NCBI GenBank assembly: GCA_023269615.1
Contig: JAHFSY010000009.1
Location: 45,965 to 109,964, forward strand
DNA length: 64,000 nt
Direction: 5' to 3'
DNA from: Verrucomicrobiota bacterium
GTDB lineage: Bacteria; Verrucomicrobiota; Verrucomicrobiia; JABWAM01
Shown: positions 43,541-53,367 of the stretch, piece after piece
Layout of the letters: every line of letters begins with the position of its first letter
How positions within the stretch are numbered: the stretch's first letter is position 1
Made by a program: the position numbers and the translations under genes
Notes under the pieces: generated by a model
What the model was told of the DNA's origin: nothing
What the model saw: only the letters and a program-made list of their open reading frames with translations
Database searches by the model: none

Positions 43541-45103
43541 ATGCCTGCCCACCCCGCCAAACCTGTCGCACCCAAGGGAGATGCAAAAAATAACGGGCCT
43601 CTGAAAGCCCTGGCCGACTTGATGCAAAAGGTCGCCGCCAACAGGGAACTCCTCGCCGACCTCTCCGAGGAGGATCGCACGCGCCTGCTCAAGGCGGCGG
43701 GCGAAATCTATTGCCCCGACCTCGATACGCGACGACGCCTCGTGCGGGCCACGGTGCGCAAACGCAAGGCCGACAAGCTGCAGCGCGATGAATCGAAGCT
43801 CAATGACACCGGCATCCGCAAAGCGCGGAAGAAACCCGTGTTCGTCACCCCCAACGTGAAACCGCCCCCCGGATTCGAACAGCACGAAATCAAGGACGCT
43901 CCGGATTTCCGTGAGGTGGTCGAGCCGCAGAATTGCTACACCTGCAAAAGGAACTACACGGCGATCCATCACTTTTACGACCAGCTCTGCCCGCCCTGCG
44001 CGGAACTCAATTTCCGCAAGCGCACGGAATCGGCGGATCTTCGCGGGCGCGTCGCGCTCCTCACCGGTGGACGCGTGAAAATCGGCTACCAGGCGGGCAT
44101 CAAGTTGTTGCGCGCGGGCGCCCATCTCATTGTCAGCACGCGCTTCCCGCGTGACTCCGCGATGCGCTACGCCGCCGAGCCGGACTTCGCGGAATGGAGC
44201 CATCGACTGGAAATCTTCGGGCTCGATTTGCGCCACACCCCCAGTGTCGAGGCGTTCTGCCGTCACCTGCTTTCAACCCGTCAACGCCTCGATTTTATCA
44301 TCAACAACGCCTGCCAGACGGTGCGCCGACCGCCAGAGTTTTATCAGCACATGATGACGCTCGAAACGTCATCGCTGCACGAGATGCCGGAACCGGCACG
44401 CCGCCTCCTCGGGGCTTACGAGGGCCTGCGGGGCTACCACCTGCTGCCGGAAGGAGACGCGGCGCTGGCGCAACGGCGCATGTCGGAAGTCGCGGGCCTG
44501 ACTCACGCCGCGGCATTGTCCCAGGTGCCCCTGTTGCCCGACGAACTTGCCGCGCAGAAGGATTTGTTCCCGGAGGGCCGTCTCGACCAGGACCTGCAGC
44601 AGGTGGACCTGCGCGAGCGCAATTCGTGGCGGCTGATGCTGGACGAAGTCCCGTCCGTCGAGCTGCTGGAAGTGCAGCTTGTGAACGCCATCGCCCCCTT
44701 CATCCTGAACGCGCGATTGAAGCGCCTGATCCTGCGCACGACGGAGCGCGACAAGCACATTGTGAACGTGTCCGCCGTGGAGGGGCAATTTTACCGGAAG
44801 TTCAAGACCACGCGTCATCCTCACACCAACATGGCCAAGGCTGCGTTGAACATGATGACGCGCACCTCGGCCGCCGACTACCAGGCTGACGGCATCCACA
44901 TGAACAGCGTGGACACGGGCTGGGTGACGGACGAGGACCCGGTGGAAATCGCAGCACGCAAAACCAGGGAACATCGTTTTCATCCCCCGCTGGACATCGT
45001 GGATGGTGCAGCGAGAATCGTGGATCCCATCATCACCGGCTTCAACACCGGCGAACACACCTGGGGAAAATTTCTGAAAGATTACCAGCCAATCGATTGG
45101 TAA
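43541..45103 (+). CDS. Zinc-ribbon SDR-like protein with substituted catalytic tyrosine
   Basis: 520 residues. The N-terminal ~120 residues are charged and helical. A four-cysteine ribbon follows (C132-x2-C135 ... C150-x2-C153, in NCYTCKRNYT and LCPPCAELN). An SDR Rossmann domain starts at about 168 (VALLTGGRVKIGYQAGIKLL, FIINNACQTVRRPP). The catalytic Ser is present in NVSAVEGQF, but the Tyr-x3-Lys motif reads THR in place of Tyr (TNMAK). An unusual ~100-residue insertion lies between the strand and that region. It belongs to a recognised group of large SDRs; the reaction is not known and it may be non-catalytic. Confidence 0.8.
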   Translation: MPAHPAKPVAPKGDAKNNGPLKALADLMQKVAANRELLADLSEEDRTRLLKAAGEIYCPDLDTRRRLVRATVRKRKADKLQRDESKLNDTGIRKARKKPVFVTPNVKPPPGFEQHEIKDAPDFREVVEPQNCYTCKRNYTAIHHFYDQLCPPCAELNFRKRTESADLRGRVALLTGGRVKIGYQAGIKLLRAGAHLIVSTRFPRDSAMRYAAEPDFAEWSHRLEIFGLDLRHTPSVEAFCRHLLSTRQRLDFIINNACQTVRRPPEFYQHMMTLETSSLHEMPEPARRLLGAYEGLRGYHLLPEGDAALAQRRMSEVAGLTHAAALSQVPLLPDELAAQKDLFPEGRLDQDLQQVDLRERNSWRLMLDEVPSVELLEVQLVNAIAPFILNARLKRLILRTTERDKHIVNVSAVEGQFYRKFKTTRHPHTNMAKAALNMMTRTSAADYQADGIHMNSVDTGWVTDEDPVEIAARKTREHRFHPPLDIVDGAARIVDPIITGFNTGEHTWGKFLKDYQPIDW

Positions 45104-45172
45104 GAGTCAGGCTGACGACAGCGGCGCTTGAATCGCCTTGAATGCCTTCCACCGATTTGGGATGCAGGTTCC

Positions 45173-45823
45173 ATGAAGTGGTTCGTTTTCCTCGTCCTGT
45201 CCGCCACGGCCGCCCATGCCCAGTTGAGCTGGGATGCGAGGCTGATCGAATTGCATCCATCCATTTACGACACGAATGCGGTGGCGCGGTTCACTTTCAA
45301 GAATGTGGGGAAGGACGTGGTCACGTTCAGCTCGGTGAAGTCTTCCTGCGGATGCTGCACGGTGGCCATGAATGACAAGCAGACCTACAAGCCGGGTGAA
45401 ACGGGGGAGGTCACCGGCACCTTCACCATCGGAAACCGGTTGGGTGTGCAGCAAAAGACGATCGCCGCGGCGTCCAATGACCCGAAGGATCCCCTGGTCA
45501 TACTCACCTTGCGCATCCACATTCCCGAAATGCTCAAAATCACGCCGGCAGTCCTCAACTGGAACCCGGGGGACGGAAAGGCGTCCAAGACGATCACGAT
45601 CCAGGTGGTCGGGGACGAGAAGGTTCGTGTTCAGAGTGTCAGCTCGGCGGATGCCCGTGTGAAGCTTGAGTTGAAGGAGGTGAAGGCGGGGCGCGAGTAC
45701 CGGATGATTGTGACGCCGTCCGATGTGTCGAAAACCTTCGGATCGATTCTCTACATCAAAACCGACACGCCGAAGGAAAAGCCGAAGGGCTTCAGCGTAT
45801 ACGCCCAGGTCCGTTCTTCTTGA
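45173..45823 (+). CDS. Secreted DUF1573 protein
   Basis: 216 residues with signal peptide MKWFVFLVLSATAAHAQ. The DUF1573 immunoglobulin-like domain is recognisable in VARFTFKNVGKDVVTFSSVKSSCGCC and YKPGETGEVTGTFTIGNRLGVQQKTIAAASNDPKDPLVILTL, with the diagnostic SCGCC cysteine cluster, and a second beta domain follows (LNWNPGDGKASKTITIQVVGDEKVRV). Typical of PVC and Bacteroidetes envelopes. Function unknown. ATG 45173 is used rather than 45128 because it starts the signal peptide. Confidence 0.88.
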   Translation: MKWFVFLVLSATAAHAQLSWDARLIELHPSIYDTNAVARFTFKNVGKDVVTFSSVKSSCGCCTVAMNDKQTYKPGETGEVTGTFTIGNRLGVQQKTIAAASNDPKDPLVILTLRIHIPEMLKITPAVLNWNPGDGKASKTITIQVVGDEKVRVQSVSSADARVKLELKEVKAGREYRMIVTPSDVSKTFGSILYIKTDTPKEKPKGFSVYAQVRSS

Positions 45824-45871
45824 GTCGGGTGGAACGGCCCCTCGGGTCTTCGGATTTTTCGGAGAGTCTCA

Positions 45872-46010
45872 CGCAAAGACGCGAAGGCGCAAAGTTCTGA
45901 AAAGGCATCAAAGCGTGCCATTCCGATTGAAAGCCGCTTTCAATCGGAATGGCACGCTTGGGACCATGGTTCCGTCCGAAGCAGAAACTTTGCGCCTTCG
46001 CGTCTTTGCG
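45872..46010. repeat. Nested perfect inverted repeats
   Basis: Outer arms 45872-45896 and 45986-46010 are perfect 25-bp inverted copies (CGCAAAGACGCGAAGG...). Inside them, 45911-45934 and 45936-45959 form a second perfect pair with 24-bp arms and a single central base (AAGCGTGCCATTCCGATTG...). It lies exactly between the convergent DUF1573 gene and rbfA. Confidence 0.95.
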
Positions 46011-46031
46011 AGAACCCTTCCTAAAATCGGC

Positions 46032-46382
46032 TCAGTCCTTTTTCTCATCCAGCGTATCGAGCAATTCGACGAGGTGCTGGCCCCGCTCGAGGCCCTGGTC
46101 GAGCTTGAAGAGCAGGTGAGGGGTGTATTTCATCGCGATTTTCTGGGCGAGCCCGTGTTGCAGGGTGCCGCGGATTTTCACGAGCGCGGCCACCACGTTT
46201 TCTGTCTGAAGCGCGGTTCCCACGCCGCTCACATACACGTTGGCGGCCTTGAGGTCCTTGGACACGTCCACGTCGGTCACCGAGATCAGCCCGTGCTTCT
46301 CCACCGGCAAAAGCTCGCGGACCAGGCTGCTGAGTTCCCGCTTCACCTGTTCATTCACCCGTTTCATTCGAAAGAGAGACAT
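46032..46382 (-). CDS. rbfA: Ribosome-binding factor A
   Basis: 116 residues with the RbfA KH-like fold: RMKRVNEQVKRELSSLVRELL, LISVTDVDVSKDLKAANVYVSGVG and KIRGTLQHGLAQKIAMKYTPHLLFKLDQGLERGQHLVELL. RbfA helps mature the 30S subunit (16S 5' end). The usual infB and truB neighbours are absent. ATG 46382 is the first of two close ATGs. Confidence 0.95.
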   Translation of the reverse strand: MSLFRMKRVNEQVKRELSSLVRELLPVEKHGLISVTDVDVSKDLKAANVYVSGVGTALQTENVVAALVKIRGTLQHGLAQKIAMKYTPHLLFKLDQGLERGQHLVELLDTLDEKKD

Positions 46383-46443
46383 GCCGGCAATGTAAGCGCA
46401 TTCGACGCGGATGACAAAGAAAATGGTGACCGTCTGGATGTCC

Positions 46444-46484
46444 TGTAGGAGCGGCTGTCAGCCGCGACCGGGCCTTCGCCACGC
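46444..46484. repeat. Repeat family 3, half copy
   Basis: TGTAGGAGCGGCTGTCAGCC followed by GCGACCGGGCCTTCGCCACGC matches the left half of the palindromic repeat at 43256 with two changes; the right arm is missing. Confidence 0.8.
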
Positions 46485-46543
46485 AAGCGGGTCCCTGGAT
46501 TTTCGGAGAGTTTCACGCAAAGACGCAAAGGCGCGAAGACGGA

Positions 46544-46570
46544 TTTTCACGCAGCGTCGCTGCGTGAAAA
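46544..46570. repeat. TTTTCACGCAGCG hairpin, copy 1
   Basis: Two 13-bp arms (TTTTCACGCAGCG and its reverse complement) around one base. Other copies at 55615, 61028 and 63740. Confidence 0.85.
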
Positions 46571-46613
46571 AGCACTCAGGTTCAGGAAATCTACGGAGTA
46601 CATCTCCGCTTTC

Positions 46614-46648
46614 GACGTTGAACGTTGGACGTTCGATGTTGGAAGTTC
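46614..46648. repeat. Heptameric array RAHGTTS x5
   Basis: Five 7-bp units such as GACGTTG and GATGTTG. The same array type flanks the other side of the following island at 48179-48220. Confidence 0.85.
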
Positions 46649-46864
46649 CCGCCACCCGGCGAAACCGTCCGCGTTCAGATTTCGTCCTTCATCCTTTTCC
46701 AAATTGACTCCCCATTCCGCCAGCATTACGTTTTTCACCATGAAGCGTCCATGGTTTCCCGCCATTGCAGAGGTGTCGGCATTCTGCTCGTCGAACCTCA
46801 GCCCCGCCAACAATCGGTCGCACTGCCAGAATTGGCATAAAAACCTCTGTCTAGGCCTATACCG

Positions 46865-47516
46865 ATGAGCGACGAGATTCAGGAATGTATATTTATCCTC
46901 GAATCACCTTCCGCCGAGGACTTGATTAAGGGACGGCGGGAGGGGGGAATCTTTGTGTTCGGCTCTGCAGCTTTCAGAGATTCCGACCCAATACTTCCAC
47001 ATTGCTAACAGGCGGATTCTTGAGGATACGCTACTCCAGATAGCAAAACATCCAAAGAGCATGGAGCGACTGTCTGGCGGAGGAGTATTATTGGAGTCGA
47101 AGCTGTTTGTGCCAATCCTTCATTTTTCATTCCATGCCAACAGTCAAGGATTTGGTCTTGCATCTGACGAGTCCATACCTTGGTCGGACTTTGCGGTAAT
47201 GCTTCGACGCTTCAACGATGCTTATGGCTGGCTGAGTCCCGGTAGGAGTTCCGTTTCAATCTCACTTTCCGCATGTTCTGGCTTCGCGCTTGCGGATCAC
47301 CTGCCTCCCGACGTGCCGACCCCGTTTGTGTGGTTCCTTGGATTTCCATCGCCAATTGCGTGGAGTGATGCCTTGGTCGCCTTCGTTTCCTACTACCACC
47401 TGGTAGTCCGTAAGGGCTTCAAAGGAGGAGAAGCTTTGAAAACTGCAAATGAAGCTGCAGGTGTACCAGCCAACACTTTGCGCGCGATGAATTGGGAGCG
47501 AAAGATCTCCTGTTAA
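46865..47516 (+). pseudogene. CHAT-like (caspase-fold) peptidase gene with a +1 frameshift in a G-run
   Basis: The first frame reads MSDEIQECIFILESPSAEDLIKGRREGG and then derails. The homologous continuation is in another frame: LCSALQLSEIPTQYFHIANRRILEDTL, then FHANSQGFGLASDESIPWSDFAVMLRRF, SVSISLSACSGFAL and SDALVAFVSYYHLVVRKG. Removing one G from the six-G run at 46942-46947 joins them. The ESPS start, a His in HFSFHANSQG and a Cys in LSACSG form the His-Cys pair of CHAT-type caspase-like peptidases. It may be a true frameshift, a programmed one or an assembly error. Without the shift it is a ~216-residue gene. Confidence 0.65.
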
Positions 47517-47537
47517 GGTTCAAACATTTTACCGACA

Positions 47538-47717
47538 ATGAAACGCTTCTACGGATTTCTGTTTGCCGTTGGACTTTTTTCCATCCCGTTGAAATTTGCC
47601 GGCATCAGCTTCCAGGTGCTGTGGTGGATGGACTCGTGGGGCGACACGATAGGGATGATTCTTCGGATCATCCTGATGGTATTTGGTTTTTTGATGTGGA
47701 AAAATGCTGATGTATGA
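47538..47717 (+). CDS. Small membrane protein, 59 residues
   Basis: Begins MKRFYGFLFAVGLFSIPLKF and contains two hydrophobic stretches (FYGFLFAVGLFSIPLKFAGISF, GMILRIILMVFGFLMW). It sits 21 bp after the CHAT-like gene and may belong with it. No homology recognised; the frame is short but has a proper start and stop and membrane-like composition throughout. Confidence 0.45.
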   Translation: MKRFYGFLFAVGLFSIPLKFAGISFQVLWWMDSWGDTIGMILRIILMVFGFLMWKNADV

Positions 47718-47758
47718 GAACGACGAATCTCATCAGACAAAGCTGATCCACGGCATTG

Positions 47759-48040
47759 ATGTTCGACAGCGATATGATTGATAACGCTGCATACAGTGAG
47801 ATTTTGGCATTGGCTCAAACAGAGCTTTTGAAAGTTGCCACAACCGTTGAGATTCGAGGCGATGGCTTGGGACGTTTTCTTACCGCTCGTAAAGACGAAT
47901 ACGGGATCGAATTCTATGCGGGCCAAGATGTTTTTATCATCGATCCAGCTCTGGGGGGTGAACTTCAAGGAGAGAGGGATTTTGGGGCCATGGAAGAGGC
48001 GTTGCGTTTTGCATCACGCTGGCTTGCAAGAACGACATGA
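47759..48040 (+). CDS. Small hypothetical protein
   Basis: 93 residues starting MFDSDMIDNAAYSEILALAQTELLKV, with TVEIRGDGLGRFLTARKDEYGIEFYAGQDVFIIDPALGGEL in the middle. The beta-hairpin-like core looks like a compact soluble protein. It follows the small membrane protein; the three genes lie between two heptameric arrays. An immunity or regulatory role for the CHAT-like gene is possible but unsupported. Confidence 0.5.
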   Translation: MFDSDMIDNAAYSEILALAQTELLKVATTVEIRGDGLGRFLTARKDEYGIEFYAGQDVFIIDPALGGELQGERDFGAMEEALRFASRWLARTT

Positions 48041-48361
48041 TTGTCGAAGTTGGCGGCCAGAGGACACGACGGAGCGTGTCCCTCCGTCAGATCCCTGATT
48101 CTGATTCCGATCCCCGATTTCCTCTCCTCCCTCCGTGCCCTCCGTGCCTCCGTGGTTTTCCCCTTCCGCTCCCGTTCCGATGTTGGAAGTTGGACGTTCG
48201 ATGTTCGACGTTGGACGTTCCTGCTTCCGGGCTTCCCCTCAGACGGCAGGCAGGATGCCCGCCCTCCTTTTTCCGAAGCGCCGTTCCCTTCAAATTAACT
48301 TCTTGAGTGCCCATCGGCTTTCATGGTCTCTTGGGGGATTGCGACAACCCGCATTCTGCAC
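48041..48361. other. Intergenic region upstream of ilvE, repeat-rich
   Basis: About 320 bp. It holds CTCCGTG-type words (CTCCGTGCCCTCCGTGCC at 48130), a heptameric array (48179-48220) and no supported gene. The promoter of the ilvE-mcsAB-clpC operon should lie here but is not recognisable. Confidence 0.6.
48179..48220. repeat. Heptameric array RAHGTTS x6
   Basis: Six units such as GATGTTG and GACGTTC. It matches the array at 46614 on the other side of the CHAT-like island. Confidence 0.85.
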
Positions 48362-49237
48362 ATGAAGATTTACATCGACGGGAAATACTACTCGGAGACC
48401 ACGGCGAAGATCTCCGTGTTTGACCACGGCCTGCTTTACGGCGACGGGGTGTTCGAGGGAATCCGCGCCTACAACAACCGCGTCTTCAAGCTCGATGAGC
48501 ACATTGACCGCCTGTTCGACTCGGCCAAGGCCATCCTGCTGAAAATTCCGCTCTCGAAAAAGCAGATCATGCGCGCGGTGTCGCGGACGTGCTGGCTCAA
48601 CCGCGTGCGCAACGGGTACATCCGCCTCGTGGTGACCCGCGGCGTGGGCAACCTCGGGCTCAGCCCGTTCAACTGCAAGCGTCCCACGGTGATCATCATC
48701 GCAGGGAAGATCTCGCTTTATCCGCCAAAGATGTACCGTCGCGGCCTGGACCTGATCACGGTGCCGACGACGCGCGTGTCGCCCGCGGCGCTCAACCCCG
48801 CGATCAAGTCGCTGAATTATCTCAACAACGTGCTCGCCAAGATCGAGGCCATCCACGGCGGCGTGCTCGAGGCGGTGATGCTCAACGCGCAGGGCTACGT
48901 GGCGGAGTGCACGGGCGACAACATCTTCACCGTGCACGGCGGGCGCATCTTCACCCCGCCCGTCTCGTCGGGCGCCCTCTGCGGCGTCACCCGCCAGATC
49001 GTGATCCAGCTCGCGCGCGAGCATCTCGGCGTGGAAGTCCAGGAGTCGAACATGACCCGCCACGACATCTTCACGGCGGATGAATGTTTTCTCACGGGCA
49101 CGGGGGCCGAAATCATCTCGGCCGTAAAACTCGACGGGCGCGTGATCGGCACGGGCAAGCCGGGCGAAATCACCACGCAGTTGATCAAGGCGTTCCGCGA
49201 GCTCACGCAACAAGAGGGTTATCCCATCGCGCCATGA
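48362..49237 (+). CDS. ilvE: Branched-chain amino acid aminotransferase-like (fold IV PLP enzyme)
   Basis: 291 residues. Fold-type IV signatures: MKIYIDGKYYSETTAKISVFDHGLLYGDGVFEGIRAY, KRPTVIIIAGK, PLP lysine near residue 149 in NPAIKSLNYLNNVLAKIEA, LNAQGYVAECTGDNIFTV and FLTGTGAEIISAV. It transfers an amino group for leucine, isoleucine and valine (or D-amino acid/4-amino-4-deoxychorismate relatives, which share the fold). It starts the clpC operon, in the place where Firmicutes have ctsR. The last codons overlap mcsA (ATGA). Confidence 0.9.
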   Translation: MKIYIDGKYYSETTAKISVFDHGLLYGDGVFEGIRAYNNRVFKLDEHIDRLFDSAKAILLKIPLSKKQIMRAVSRTCWLNRVRNGYIRLVVTRGVGNLGLSPFNCKRPTVIIIAGKISLYPPKMYRRGLDLITVPTTRVSPAALNPAIKSLNYLNNVLAKIEAIHGGVLEAVMLNAQGYVAECTGDNIFTVHGGRIFTPPVSSGALCGVTRQIVIQLAREHLGVEVQESNMTRHDIFTADECFLTGTGAEIISAVKLDGRVIGTGKPGEITTQLIKAFRELTQQEGYPIAP

Positions 49238-49746
49238 AATGTGACGTCTGCAAGGAGGCGGAGGCCACGGTGCATCTTACGCAGATCATCAACGGGCAGA
49301 TGCATAAAATTGATCTGTGCGAGGGTTGCGCCAAGGCCAAGGGCGTCTCCGACCCGACGGGTTTTTCCCTCGCCGATCTCCTGCTCGGAATCGGCCATGG
49401 CGACACGCCGCCGGCCGAAGGCCAGGCCACCACCGAGGTGCGCTGCCCGTCGTGCGGCATGACGCAGTCGGATTTCAAAAAGTCCGGCCGCCTCGGTTGT
49501 TCGCGCTGTTATGATACTTTTGCCGAACCCCTCGCCCCGCTGCTCAAGAGCATGCACAAGGGCGAGCAGCATGTGGGAAAATGTCCGCCGGGACGCGCGG
49601 AGAATCTTGTCTCCGCTGAAAGGCTCAAGGCGCTGCGCCGGGATCTCGACCAGGCGGTGAAGGCGGAGAATTTTGAGGCGGCCGCGGAACTGCGGGACCG
49701 CATCAGGAAAATGGAGCAGGAAGGACGCTCCACGAAGGAGGCATGA
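49234..49746 (+). CDS. mcsA: McsA-like zinc-binding activator of the arginine kinase (UVR domain)
   Basis: 170 residues. Four CxxC pairs (CDVC, CEGC, CPSC, CSRC) form two zinc-binding units typical of McsA, then a C-terminal UVR motif (LRRDLDQAVKAENFEAAAELRDRIRKMEQE). McsA stimulates McsB and helps couple it to ClpC in Firmicutes. ATG overlaps the ilvE stop. McsB begins two bases after its stop. Confidence 0.93.
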   Translation: MKCDVCKEAEATVHLTQIINGQMHKIDLCEGCAKAKGVSDPTGFSLADLLLGIGHGDTPPAEGQATTEVRCPSCGMTQSDFKKSGRLGCSRCYDTFAEPLAPLLKSMHKGEQHVGKCPPGRAENLVSAERLKALRRDLDQAVKAENFEAAAELRDRIRKMEQEGRSTKEA

Positions 49747-49747
49747 C

Positions 49748-50823
49748 ATGAGCACGCCCCGCACACCGGAAATTCCGGAGAACATCGTGGTGTCGAGCCG
49801 CGTGCGCCTTGCGCGCAACCTCGAGGGACATCCGTTTCCCGGCTGGGCAAAGAAGGCGGACCGGATCCGCATCATGGAGATCGTCCGCCCCGCCGTGCAG
49901 CTCGTGGAAGGGATGGAGGAGGCTTACTCGCAATCGATGGACAACCTGACCGCGATTGAGAAGCAGGTGCTCGTGGAATGCCATCTCGTCAGCCGCGAGC
50001 ACGCCGCAAAAAATGTGGGCAGCGCCATCGTGATCAACCGCGAACGCACGCTCGCCGTGATGATCAACGAGGAGGACCACATGCGCATGCAGGGGATCAT
50101 GTCGGGTTTCCGCCTGAAGGAGGTCTACCAGTTGATTGACCAGCTTGACACCCGGCTCAGCGCAAAACTCCCCTACGCCTTTTCCCCCAGGCTGGGCTAC
50201 ATGACGGCGTGCCCGACCAATGTGGGCACCGGCATGCGCGCCTCCGCCATGCTCCACCTGCCTGCGCTGGTGTTGCTCGACCACATCAACAAGATTGTCC
50301 AGGCCGTGAGCAAGCTCGGCCTCGCCGTGCGCGGCCTCTACGGCGAAGGCACCGAGGCGCTCGGAAACCTCTTCCAGATTTCCAACCAGACCACGCTTGG
50401 CGAAAAGGAGGATGTGATCCTCGACCGCATTTCGAAGGTCATCGCCGAGATCGTCAAGCACGAGCAGAACGCGCGACTCACGCTGCTTGAAAAGAATCCC
50501 CGCATGGTGTACGATCATATCGGTCGGGCATACGGCATCCTGGCAAACGCCCAGACCATCACATCCAAAGAAACCATGAACCTGCTCTCCATGCTCAGCT
50601 TGGGAATTGATTTCGCGCTGTTCGACGACCTGACCCATGCGTCGGTGGACCAGCTTTTCATGGACACCCAGCCCGCTCATTTGCAGCAAAACCACAACAA
50701 CCAGAAACTCGTTCCCGAGGATCGCGATGGCTTGCGCGCGGATTACATCCGCTCCAGGCTCACGAGTGTGCGTCGCCCACGCTTCGCCATTCCCCCGCGC
50801 AAGGATGAGAAGGATGCCCACTG

Positions 50824-50824
<1 letters not shown>
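49748..50824 (+). CDS. mcsB: Protein-arginine kinase McsB
   Basis: 358 residues of the phosphagen kinase fold. NVVVSSRVRLARNLEGHPFPG opens the phosphagen kinase core, with HLVSREHAAKNVGSAIVINRERTLAVMINEEDH, GYMTACPTNVGTGMRASAML (catalytic-region Cys) and the arginine-rich IYGEGTEALGNLFQISNQ segment. It phosphorylates arginines to mark proteins for ClpCP. The stop overlaps the clpC start (TGATG). Phosphatase YwlE is not in the window. Confidence 0.95.
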
Positions 50825-53316
<2,492 letters not shown>

Positions 53317-53367
53317 CCCGGAATCGTTCCATGCGCTCGCGGCGATCCTCCCCGTTTGCCTGATCCC

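Larger units (their letters stand above)
46383..46864. other. Repeat-rich intergenic region upstream of rbfA
   Basis: About 480 bp with no supported gene. It contains a half copy of repeat family 3, a composite block with a TTTCACGCAGCG hairpin, and a heptameric array. Short open frames here are made of these repeats. The part from 46655 to 46864 shows nothing recognised. Confidence 0.7.

Noticed and set aside
46544..46570. TTTTCACGCAGCG hairpin as a rho-independent terminator
   Set aside because: The stem begins with T4 and ends with A4, so there is no U-run after the stem on either strand.
46547..46813. 88-codon minus-strand frame upstream of rbfA
   Set aside because: Made largely of repeat sequence (heptameric array and hairpin) with no protein-like core.
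46614..48220. CRISPR array from regularly spaced short repeats
   Set aside because: Repeats are 7 bp and directly adjacent with no spacers; no cas genes in the window.
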